A stretch of 64,000 nucleotides of DNA from DATBVX01 sp963705495 (GTDB lineage: Bacteria > Pseudomonadota > Gammaproteobacteria > Steroidobacterales > Steroidobacteraceae). The notes beneath the pieces were generated by a model. It saw only the letters and a program-made list of their open reading frames with translations. It had not been told where the DNA came from and made no database searches. The translations under genes were made by a program, and so were the position numbers. The number at the start of each line of letters is the position of its first letter. Position 1 is the stretch's first letter. The stretch lies in contig CAVPJQ010000003.1 in the NCBI GenBank assembly GCA_963705495.1, positions 1-64,000 on the forward strand, read 5' to 3'. Positions 37,138 through 45,446 of this stretch are shown here, piece by piece.

Positions 37138-40100
37138 GTGAATCCGACCAATGAATCCGGCGATGGCAACTCCTTCACACGCGTTCTGATCGCCGTGGTG
37201 GTCGTCGTTTTCGGTGCGGGCACTGTCGGCTCGATCGCGAAGTACAAGGCTGATACGGCGCAGGAGCGCCCCATTGTCCCGGCCAGCGTCACGACGGCGA
37301 CCTCGGGCCCTGAGGCAAAGTCGACATCCGAGAAGGCCAAGGAGCCTGACTTCGATGCCAGGGGGCTACTGCGGCCGCTGGGGTTGATGCGTCGGTTTCT
37401 CGGACCCGAGCCGCTGTTTCGGTCTGAGGGCACTGCAGAGCACGCACCTCTGACCCCATTCGAGAGCGCTGCTCTCGCGGCTTACAACGAAGAACGTTCC
37501 AGGGGTGAGGCAGCCACGCCTGAGTTGGACGCACCGTTGTATGGCTCAGCACCCTCGCCCCAGGATCGTGCGGCGATTCGCACAGCGGTCGAAAAGCTTA
37601 AGCAGCAGGAAATTCAGTCTACGGTGGTGCTGGCCGCGTTGCCCGACTGGGTGGACTCGAGTCTGCAGTGGACGTTTGACTCGATGCTGGATGCGATCCA
37701 GATGTCGGCCGCCCAGATGGGATATGTCCTCACGGCGTTTGATCTGCCGGACAGCAGGGGAACGAGCAGCGAGTCGCCGACACCAGAGAAGACGGCACGT
37801 TCGCTACGTCGCATCCACGAATCCGTGCCGGGCAGTTTGCTTTTTCGCCGGGTGAACCCCGCACCGGGAAGCGATCGGCGAACGTGGAACTGCTGCTCGT
37901 CCTGCTCGTCGGGGAAACGACGACGGATGGCTTGCATGCTCGGGCGCTCTGCCCGTGCACTCGACCTGGCGCTGGTTTGGAATGCGGAAATGATTCGAGA
38001 AGGATCGGGTTCTCCGCGACAACCAGACCCGGCGAGCCCGAGGCCCGGTGCGTTCGAATCCTCGGGCCGACCTATTCGGGTTCGGCGCTCTCGCTGCGAC
38101 GAGGGCTCAAGGCCGCGGCCGAAGAAATCGTCTTCCCTGGTTCCGATGCGGGCGTCTGGTTTCGAGGTGGTCACGCCCAGCGCCAGCAATCGCAACAATC
38201 CGTCGCTGTCTCGAGGTGAAAGGTCTCTCGACCTTTGCGGTCGATGACACGTTCCGATGACGAAACCTCAACGCATTGGCGCACTACATGGAAGGAATCA
38301 AGGAGAAATGGCGCTGCGGCGAGGGCGTTGCGTTGCTGGTCGAGTCCAATACCACTTGGGGCTGCGGATTGCGCGATCGGGAGAAGGCGCCAACCCGACA
38401 GTGCAAGGACTGCGGTCCCGGGCATCGAGGATGCCGTAGGTGCACGACCGGCCGTTTCCGTGTGCCACGTACGTTCCGTTTCCGCTCCACATCTCACGAC
38501 TGCGCAGCGAAGTACAGCGCTCCGGCGTGCAAGCTGACATCCAGCTCCCCGACAGCGCGGTCGTCCGTCTGGATCTGGATGAACCCGTACGCCCATCGAT
38601 CGCGTTCCGCGCCAGTGACACCGACGTTGACGGCGGCATTCGTGGAGTTGATGGTCTCTGGCCTGTTCCGCGCCATTGACGACCGCAAGTTCTCGGCGAT
38701 CGGCGTGCTCGCGACCGACAAGCGCGATCATGTCTTTCTCGCCCAGGCGATTGTCGATCATCGACCGAATGTCCTGCCCTTTACGATCGAGAGCAGCCTT
38801 CTGTACCTGCATCCCGACGTCAGGAGTTACGTGCGCGGGACGGTCGTTGCCTCGACCTATTCTCTGAGCACGCGCGCCAGAAACTCACGAATCCGGCTCT
38901 CGCGCAGATGTTTACGCAGCAGTTCGGCAGCAGGGCGGCCCACGGCGCCTACAACGCACTGGCGCTGCTGTTCGGCGAGCCCGACAACATGCTCGATTAT
39001 CGAGCGCCGGCGGTCCGGGTCAGAACCATTGAGTGACGAGATCGAAGTCCTTCGGTCTGGATCAGCGTCGCGGCAAAGGGCGGACTGTCACCACGGCAGC
39101 GGCCGGTGTCGGGCGCGCACGACCGAATTGCAGTTGTATCCGACACGAATAGTCGTTCCGACGCCGAGCCCGATTGCCGGGAACCGTGCGCGCCGCGTGG
39201 CAGTGGCGTGAGTCCGCAGCCCGACTCGCGATCGTCTCAGGTGTGGCCCGGCCGATATCTGGGAAATCCTCCACTGGTCGTGATTCTTGCCGCGGTGCTG
39301 TTCCTGACCTGGTGGCTCACCAAGGGATCTCGTGTGGGCACCAGGAAAGAGGGTGGAGGTGCGGCGGCCGCCGGTGACACCGCACTCATTGTCCTGGCGG
39401 ATCGCGAGCGGGCCGCCTCGCGCGCTGCCCTCAGAGGCGCAACGCTCGTCATCGGTCTATGGGTGCTCAAGATGGAAACGATCTTCGCTCGCGGACGATC
39501 GGCACATCTCACCTGGAGTTCTTCGCAATTACACCTACGCAATGCTTGCTGCCGCCGTCACCGTGCTGTACGTGAGCGTGGGATGTCATCAGCGGTTCTG
39601 GTATGCACCGGACAGAAGACATCTTCGCACCCGCCGAGCCCTCAGGTCCGCGTGTCGCCGCCATCGCAGCTGTGCGGTCTGCCGTTCTTATGGGCGGCAG
39701 CGGGCTCCGTCAGCTCGTCCAGCTCGCAGACATCTACCGGCACCCTCATTTGCTCGTCCTGCTCGCTGTAATTGCATTGTTCATCGCCGTTCTCGCCGAT
39801 CTCTTCCCGTGCCTCGGAAGCAGTTGCCAGACCGTGTCGCCCAGTGGCGTCGAGTTCCGGTGCTGCTCGGTCTCGCCGCCTTGATTTGCCTCGCGCCACA
39901 CCTCGCTACTCGACAGCTGGCAGCCGGTCGAGGCCATCCTCTATTTCGATCGCAACTACATGGGTAGGCGATTTCGCCTCGTCGGCCAGCTTCATCTTGT
40001 TGAGCGCTGCTTCAGTCTACTGGTGGGGTGCCTGGAACTTGCGGCGCGTGAAACTGCTGCGACTGCCCGAAACGGAGATCGGCATCGGAGCGTTTCTCGA

Positions 40101-41173
40101 GGGACGAGCGCAGAGCGCCGAGATTGATCCTCGCAGGCTCAGACAGCCGGCATTGACGATGGGCTATTCGATCATGATTCCGACTGGCGGCGGTGTTGGC
40201 GGTGGCCTATGGCTACCGGTATGCGAGCTCGATCGAGCAATACCGGTTCGACGCGTTTTTGTATCTGGCTTCCGCGTGCATTCTGACGGCCATGGCTCAC
40301 ACGCTTGCTCATTCGGTCAGTCTCGGGCGCACGGTGCTGAGCTGCTGCAAGCGGTCGCACGCCATCCGGCAGTCAAGGTCGTGAAACGCCTCGCGAGGGA
40401 GCCCTTCGAGTGGCATATCACCTACACCGAACCGCATCGGGCGGATTTCGAGCCCCTGATCCGCCGCGTCGAACGCATCGAGGGGTCGCTCGCACAATGG
40501 AGTGCCCAGGACATCGAGCTCGTGTGCCGGTCGGAGCGGGTGGCCCCGAGCGGCTCAAGATGCACGACTGTTTACGCTGGTTGAGCAGATGCGCTTCGAA
40601 GCGTTGGCAGGCGATTCAACACCAGCGCAACGCCTGCCCGATGTCCATGAGTGGCGCGCGCTGGACACACTGGTCGGGACTTTCCACGACTTGCTATGCC
40701 GCACGAAGTGGCTTCCGGCCTTCCCGGCAGCGTCCCTGTCGAAGCCCTGTCGCACTGCGCTCGATCAAATGGAAATCGTCGTGATGTTCCATGCAGCGAT
40801 TGTCCTGCGGGACCTCCTGACACGCCTGGTGACAGGGTTTTCCGCGGTTGCCGGAGGATTGCTGCTCTTGCTGGTGGGACATCTCTTGTACACCTTCCAG
40901 GGAAGGGTGTACTGGCTCGGCCTGGATGCCATCGCGTTTGCTCTCACGGCCCTGTTCGCGATACGCAGGCTCGTCGCTCTCGAGCGAGATACAGTGCTCA
41001 GCACGTTGTGGGCCGCAGCGCCGGGAAAGATTCCGCTGTTCGGCAAGCTCACCTGGCGAGTGGGTGTTTACCTTCTGCTCGCCCTGATCACGCTCCTGGC
41101 TGCGTTCTTCCCGGAATTGGGTGGCCAGTTCATCAAGTGGGTCGAGCCCGCGCGCAAGCTGGTCGCGTTCTGA
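37138..41173 (+). pseudogene. Large membrane protein gene broken by many frameshifts (receptor-like domain plus multi-TM C-terminus)
   Basis: One gene of about 1,340 codons seems to be spread over all three frames. From GTG 37138 the first 235 codons are intact, with one N-terminal membrane helix (VLIAVVVVVFGAGTVG). Coherent segments then follow in switching frames: VELLLVLLVGETTTDG, LDLALVWNAEM, RILGPTYSGSALSLRRGL, STFAVDDTF, HYMEGIKEKW, FPLHISRLRSE, RDHVFLAQAIVDHRPNVLPF, YRAP, PPLVVILAAVLFLTWWLTKG, FASSASFILLSAASVYWWGAWN, and a clean C-terminal frame with several membrane helices ending at 41173. At least two in-frame stops also occur (near 38258 and 39036). The middle recalls periplasmic-binding/receptor folds. 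Function unknown. Confidence 0.65.
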
Positions 41174-41199
41174 CGGGTATACTCAAAGATCAATCGCGT

Positions 41200-41276
41200 G
41201 CGCCCGTAGCTCAGTTGGATAGAGCATCAGGCTTCGAACCTGAGGGTCGGGAGTTCGAATCTCTCCGGGCGCGCCA
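41200..41276 (+). tRNA. tRNA-Arg (anticodon UCG)
   Basis: 77-base gene with a complete cloverleaf: acceptor GCGCCCG paired with CGGGCGC, D-stem GCTC/GAGC, anticodon stem TCAGG/CCTGA with loop CTTCGAA (anticodon TCG at 41234-41236), T-stem GGGAG/CTCTC with loop TTCGAAT, and an encoded CCA at 41274-41276. It is the integration target of the element at 41232-49123: its 3' 45 bases recur at 49079. Confidence 0.96.
41232..41276 (+). repeat. Left attachment site (attL), tRNA 3' portion
   Basis: The 45 bases from anticodon-loop position 32 to the terminal CCA of tRNA-Arg. They are identical to 49079-49123; identity breaks immediately outside both copies (G versus C on the left, G versus A on the right). 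Confidence 0.85.
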
Positions 41277-41581
41277 GTCAATCAATGATCTGCGGGGGGC
41301 AAGACTCTCGTCTCAATTCGCTGAGTCACCACTGAGTCACCAGCTTCGCGTGTTAAACATCACGCGTCCGCTGCACACGGCACAATTGTGGCGAAGTGCG
41401 GGAGTTCTGCCAAGAGCGTCCAGAGACGTCTTTTCCTCGCGCGCGCCGCGTGAGGGCCAGATCGGTGCCCGCCAGCGCACTCCGGTCCTCACGTCAGTTC
41501 ATCCAGTAGGCGTCAGTACTGGATGGACTCGATCCACCTGTTGACGGAAGCTCCGCGCCTTCCTCTGTCGAGCGACCGCGG
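41277..41581 (+). repeat. Left-end noncoding stretch with direct repeats
   Basis: No gene is supported in these 305 bases. A perfect ten-base direct repeat, TGAGTCACCA, occurs twice at 41322-41331 and 41333-41342, one base apart. Its position about 45 bases inside attL fits integrase arm-type or excisionase sites, by analogy only. Confidence 0.45.
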
Positions 41582-41965
41582 ATGCCATTCACATTGAACG
41601 CGACGCTTGCCTACATCGTTCGCGAACTGCGCCGTCCGTTGTTCGCGCGCTGTTGCCTTTGTCACCACTCCCGGCGCCTGCCTCCATTCCGGCTCGCCAC
41701 CAAGTTTGGCTGGAGCGTCTCGATGCTCGAGATTGAACGGAGGCTCCGGTGCATTCGTTGCGGATCACGCGACTGCCAAGTGCTCGACTTCGATCCCAAG
41801 CAACGCCACAGTAGGTCCATGTGCCAATCTCACGATGGAGATGACTGCAATAAGCTGTCCTGTGTGTATCTCCGAACGAGTCTTGTACTCGATGCAAGAT
41901 ACGAAATACACCTGTACCTCGCCTTGTCGGGCGCGCTTTATGGCCTCTGCGAGTGCTTATGCTAG
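41582..41965 (+). CDS. Small Cys-rich protein, possible zinc ribbon
   Basis: Up to 127 codons from ATG 41582. The central part looks protein-like: two Cys pairs (CCLCHH and CIRCGSRDC) separated by FRLATKFGWSVSMLEIERRLR, followed by VLDFDPKQRHSR. Similar small CxxC proteins occur in many proteobacteria, often near mobile DNA, with no known function. The 45 residues after RHSR look unlike it, so the true end may be earlier or shifted. Its stop overlaps the end of the convergent SnoaL-like gene. Confidence 0.5.
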   Translation: MPFTLNATLAYIVRELRRPLFARCCLCHHSRRLPPFRLATKFGWSVSMLEIERRLRCIRCGSRDCQVLDFDPKQRHSRSMCQSHDGDDCNKLSCVYLRTSLVLDARYEIHLYLALSGALYGLCECLC

Positions 41966-42420
41966 CTCACAATTTGCTCGGCGGCCGCTTCCTCGAGGCC
42001 AGCAGCGGCTTGGGCGGCAAGAGCACGGGCCGCTGCTTGTGAATCTTGAAATTCCTCGAGTGCATAGACTCTGCCCCACCGCAGGGTGAACACGTGGAGA
42101 CCACGGTTGACGTACGACGCGTCGCCGTTGGGCAGCGTTGCGGTGCCGTCCCACTGCGCAAACACGGTGGTATGCCACGGCCAGCCCTTCACCCAGATGT
42201 TGTTGACCGTGAGATGGAGAGTGGGCAGGACGCGGCCGAGGCGCTCAAACCAGCGGCGCAGGGCTTCTTTGTCGTGGCGCTCACCACCAAGCGCGTGGGC
42301 GCCGGAAACGCGGTGATGGACAACCGGCGCGACTGCTTTCACCGCCTCATCCCAGCGATGGTTGTTGACGTGATCAAAGCTCTGTCGGATTGATTTTTTG
42401 ACAAAGTAGCTGTAGAGCAT
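41962..42420 (-). CDS. SnoaL-like / NTF2-fold protein
   Basis: 152 residues from ATG 42420 (a longer frame to 42486 has a weaker start). The pattern is a SnoaL/NTF2-like barrel: N-terminal helix (SIRQSFDHVNNHRWDEAVKAVAPVVHHRVSG), then GERHDKEALRRWFERLGRVLP, VNNIWVKGWPWHTTVFAQWDGTA, and NRGLHVFTLRWGRVYALEEFQD. Such proteins are isomerases, cyclases or ligand-binding modules. It lies upstream of and opposite to the TetR/SDR pair. The 325 bases between its start and 42745 hold no recognised gene. Confidence 0.78.
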   Translation of the reverse strand: MLYSYFVKKSIRQSFDHVNNHRWDEAVKAVAPVVHHRVSGAHALGGERHDKEALRRWFERLGRVLPTLHLTVNNIWVKGWPWHTTVFAQWDGTATLPNGDASYVNRGLHVFTLRWGRVYALEEFQDSQAAARALAAQAAAGLEEAAAEQIVS

Positions 42421-42745
42421 AAGGGTTCCTCCAAACTTGGTTGCATAACGAAGCAGGTGGCCATCAATATCTCCTAAGTCGCCCAACGTCCCGACTCAGC
42501 GGCCGGCCGATGTAAATTGGTGCGAACTCATTGACCTGAAGACACCACCCGCAGATGTCTGCGAGATCATGTACGTATCTGTGCCCATCGGGATGACCTC
42601 ACTGGTCGCACAGGCAGCAGAAAGTGCAGCAATAAGGACCATGGCGGTGGACGTAAAGGTGTGGGGTAGAGTCGCCCAACGTCCGCGTTGAGCGATGCTT
42701 CGTTTCAGCCACTCTATCGCTCGGGCTCCCACTCCTCCAGCTCGC

Positions 42746-42925
42746 TCAACTCGACTCGAAGCGAACGTGATCGACGGGCCCACGGCCACGCTTGATGTTG
42801 CGCACGGTGAACTCGACCTCCGTGAACTCGCTTCGGCTGACAACCTCGTGAGCGCCCCCGTTCGGCGAGAACGTTGGCGTCCCCGCAAAAGGCACCCCCT
42901 CTCGAATAGCAACCTGCAGCGGCAA
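42746..42925 (-). CDS. Possible short gene or 3' gene remnant
   Basis: On the minus strand a 59-codon frame with host-like codon use reads to a TGA at 42746: LPLQVAIREGVPFAGTPTF, then GGAHEVVSRSEFTEVEFTVR and NIKRGRGPVDHVRFESS. Only TTG 42925 serves as a start, and upstream the frame continues open toward the TetR gene. It could be the 3' end of a gene truncated when the TetR module was inserted. Family not recognised. Confidence 0.3.
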   Translation of the reverse strand: MPLQVAIREGVPFAGTPTFSPNGGAHEVVSRSEFTEVEFTVRNIKRGRGPVDHVRFESS

Positions 42926-42953
42926 AAGCGCTTGCGCTGCGCGCCGGAATGCA

Positions 42954-42971
42954 ATATGATGCTCATCATAT
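42954..42971. promoter_or_regulatory. TetR operator, perfect dyad
   Basis: ATATGATG-CT-CATCATAT is a perfect 8+2+8 inverted repeat overlapping the start of the TetR gene. A near copy (15 of the 16 arm bases) lies in front of the SDR gene at 43585-43602. Repetition in front of both genes supports an operator for autoregulation. Confidence 0.75.
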
Positions 42972-43548
42972 GAAACGAGCCGCCACCAGGTCCAAGGAAG
43001 CTACGCACGATCGCATCGTCGACGCCGCCGCGCGCGCCATCCGGCGCAGCGGCTACAACGGCACCGGCGTCGCCGACATCATGAAGGACGCCGGCCTGAC
43101 GCACGGCGGCTTCTACGCCCATTTCCCGTCGCGCGAGGCGATGCTCGCCGAGGCCGCCGACCGTGCCGGCAGTGAAACCGTGGCGAGGATGGAACGCATC
43201 GCCGCCAGCTCGCCGCCCCAGCACGCGCTCCCGGCCATGATGCGGGCCTACCTCTCGAATGAACACCTCGAAGGGATTGAGAGCGGCTGTGCAGCTGCCG
43301 CGCTTGGCTCGGAGATGCCACGCCAGGCGCCTGAGGTAAGGCGCGCCGCTACACGCCGCATCAAGGAGATGATCGACCTCGTCGCCCGCTACTCGCCCCA
43401 CTGGGGGCAGCCGGGCGCACACGAGCGCGCCCTCTTCACCGTCGCGACGATGGTTGGCGCACTGGTACTGGCGCGTGCTGTCGACGAGCCCAGACTTTCC
43501 GATGGGCTCCGCAAGGCAGCGCTGAAGCATCTCGCTCCGACCGGCTGA
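42970..43548 (+). CDS. TetR/AcrR family repressor
   Basis: 192 residues from ATG 42970 (ATG 42949 is in frame and also possible). The helix-turn-helix is RIVDAAARAIRRSGYNGTGVADIMKDAGLTHGGFYAHFPSREAM split across residues 12-55. The C-terminal part (AMMRAYLSNEHLEGIESGCAAAALGSEM) fits the subgroup that controls neighbouring SDR genes. The operator dyad overlaps its own start codon, so simple steric autorepression is likely. The ligand is unknown. Confidence 0.9.
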   Translation: MKRAATRSKEATHDRIVDAAARAIRRSGYNGTGVADIMKDAGLTHGGFYAHFPSREAMLAEAADRAGSETVARMERIAASSPPQHALPAMMRAYLSNEHLEGIESGCAAAALGSEMPRQAPEVRRAATRRIKEMIDLVARYSPHWGQPGAHERALFTVATMVGALVLARAVDEPRLSDGLRKAALKHLAPTG

Positions 43549-43584
43549 CCCCACTTGAACCCGCGTCTACGCGCGCGATTTTGA

Positions 43585-43602
43585 ATATGACGTGCATCAT
43601 AT
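43585..43602. promoter_or_regulatory. TetR operator, near-perfect dyad upstream of SDR
   Basis: ATATGACG-TG-CATCATAT matches the dyad at 42954-42971 except for one arm base and the spacer. It lies 40 bases before the chosen SDR start, where repression of that gene by the adjacent TetR would be expected. Confidence 0.72.
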
Positions 43603-43642
43603 AAACGACATGACCTCTACCCCTCCGACAAAAGGCACTCCC

Positions 43643-44497
43643 ATGAAGATCAAAGGATCCATCGCCCTCGTAACAGGCGCTTCATCAGGTATCGGCGAAG
43701 CCACTGCGCAGCGGCTCGCAATGGCGGGCTACAAGGTCTACGGCACCAGCCGACACAGCGTCCAGTCGGGCCAGCGGTCCTTCAAGATGCTGCCGCTCGA
43801 CGTGACCAGCGATGAATCGGTCGAAGCCGCCGTGAGGGAACTCATTCGGCTGGAAGGCCGCATCGACCTGCTCGTGAACAACGCCGGCTTCGGCGTTGCA
43901 CCTGCCGGAGCGGAGGAGAGTTCGATCGAGCAGGCCAAGGCGATCTTTGAAACCAACTTCTTCGGGCTAATCCGCATGACCCGTGCCGTCGTGCCTCATA
44001 TGCGACGCCAGGGAAACGGTCGCATCATCAACATCGGCTCGGTGCTTGGTTTCCTTCCGATGCCTTACGGGGCTCTCTATTCCGCAACCAAGCATGCGGT
44101 TGAAGGCTATTCGGAGTCACTCGATCACGAGTTGCGCACAAGAGGCATCCGGGTCTCGGTGATCGAGCCCGCCTACACGAGGACGCAGTTCGACACGAAC
44201 TTTCTGTCCCCCGATTCGAAGCTCGATGAGTATCGCGAAGTGCGCGCGCTCCTCGACAAGGTGCTCAAGGAGGTAATGGCAACTGCTGACGAGCCGACCG
44301 TGGTGGCCGACGTCGTGCTGCAAGCGGCCATCGCCGTCCGGCCAAAACTTCGGTACACGGCCGGCGGGCTCGCGAATCGCCTGCGAGTGCTTCGCAGATT
44401 TGCGCCGGTTCGATTGGTGGACGCTGGCATTCGAAAGGATCTGCGGCTCGATGCCCCAACGGTGTCGCTACCACGCACCCCGGTGCTGGAAAACTAA
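43643..44497 (+). CDS. Short-chain dehydrogenase/oxidoreductase
   Basis: 284 residues from ATG 43643; ATGs at 43592 and 43610 are in frame but 43592 overlaps the operator. The SDR motifs TGASSGIGEAT, NNAGFG, NIGSVLGF and YSATKHAVEGYSESL are intact. The C-terminal half (EPAYTRTQFDTNF) fits the group that acts on ketones/retinol-like substrates. It is controlled by the TetR upstream through the shared operator. The reaction is not known. Confidence 0.9.
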   Translation: MKIKGSIALVTGASSGIGEATAQRLAMAGYKVYGTSRHSVQSGQRSFKMLPLDVTSDESVEAAVRELIRLEGRIDLLVNNAGFGVAPAGAEESSIEQAKAIFETNFFGLIRMTRAVVPHMRRQGNGRIINIGSVLGFLPMPYGALYSATKHAVEGYSESLDHELRTRGIRVSVIEPAYTRTQFDTNFLSPDSKLDEYREVRALLDKVLKEVMATADEPTVVADVVLQAAIAVRPKLRYTAGGLANRLRVLRRFAPVRLVDAGIRKDLRLDAPTVSLPRTPVLEN

Positions 44498-44533
44498 ACG
44501 ATCTTCAACAGAAGGACTTCAAGAGGACCTCCC

Positions 44534-44998
44534 ATGAAACTTCAAGTAATCTTTCCACACGTCGCAGCCATCTTCATGATGGCAGTCGCAGGCTCCTCGC
44601 TCGCCGCGGAGAGCCCCGGTGCCGAACAGGCCAAAGACCTGCTCAACAAAGCGGTCGCCTACCTCGAGAAAGAGGGATCGGCACGGGCTTTTTGCGCATT
44701 CAACGATCCCAGCGGAGAATTCCACAAAGGACCTCTATATGTATTTGCTATAAACATGGATGGAGTCTATTTCGCAAATGGTGCGGCCCCGACGCTGGTA
44801 GGAGTCTCGCTACGCGATACGAGAGATGCCGCCGGCCAGCCCTTTGGAAAGGACATCATGGAAGTCATTGCAACTCAGGGCGAGGGTTCGGTGGACTACA
44901 TGTGGCTCAACTACACTACCAATAAGGTTGAAAAGAAACATTCTTTCGTTAAGCGGGTGAAAGATTTCGTGCTCGGGGTGGGTTACTACACTCGCTGA
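44534..44998 (+). CDS. Exported single-Cache domain protein
   Basis: 154 residues. An N-terminal signal peptide (VAAIFMMAVAGSSLAAE) is followed by a single Cache-like sensor domain (LLNKAVAYLEKEGSARAFCAFNDPSGEFHKGPLYVFAINMDG, split here by family pattern; then LRDTRDAAGQPFGKDIM, VDYMWLNYTTNKVEKKHSFVKR). No output domain is attached, so it would be a periplasmic ligand-binding protein. It lies 36 bases after the SDR and may be co-transcribed. Confidence 0.8.
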   Translation: MKLQVIFPHVAAIFMMAVAGSSLAAESPGAEQAKDLLNKAVAYLEKEGSARAFCAFNDPSGEFHKGPLYVFAINMDGVYFANGAAPTLVGVSLRDTRDAAGQPFGKDIMEVIATQGEGSVDYMWLNYTTNKVEKKHSFVKRVKDFVLGVGYYTR

Positions 44999-45446
44999 CG
45001 CCCGCGCGGTGCCCCGAGCTTGACATCCGCTTCGGATGACCCAGTGTTGGCACGCATCGCACGCAGCGCGCCCAGATGACTTCGGCTACCAAATAGCACG
45101 GATCTACCCATGAGTAGAGAGAACGTTGGTACCGGTTGAGCTGAAGAACATATCTCATCGTGATCGAAGGCTGGCCATTTCCTCTTACGACGCTCGCGTC
45201 CAGCGACGGTCGCGCCTGCGCCTCCCGATAGCGCACAGCGCTTCGATGCCGCTTTAGTCGCGAGCGGACGCTGTCTGTCGTGTAGAAACCGTAGGCCCCA
45301 GTCTCGTCCGCGTTCGTAGTCTCTGCCTGACTGCGCCGGCTTAAAATTGTTGTCGCATCCGCATGATTCCGCCGGTCGAAGAAAATTTTAGCGGCCGCGG
45401 TAGTCTCGCGAGCAGAAGCGCCCCGGCATCAGCCACCGGGGTGGGG
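44999..45446. other. Gap without a recognised gene
   Basis: These 448 bases between the Cache gene and the converging polymerase gene contain only short frames without motifs or ribosome-binding sites. Codon use is irregular. A run near 45340-45410 is AT-richer than its surroundings (aaaattttagcggcc) but no promoter or RNA is claimed. Confidence 0.5.

Noticed and set aside
42496..43554. A 352-codon minus-strand frame opposite the TetR gene
   Set aside because: The strand with TetR motifs and the operator dyad is the coding one; this frame is its shadow.
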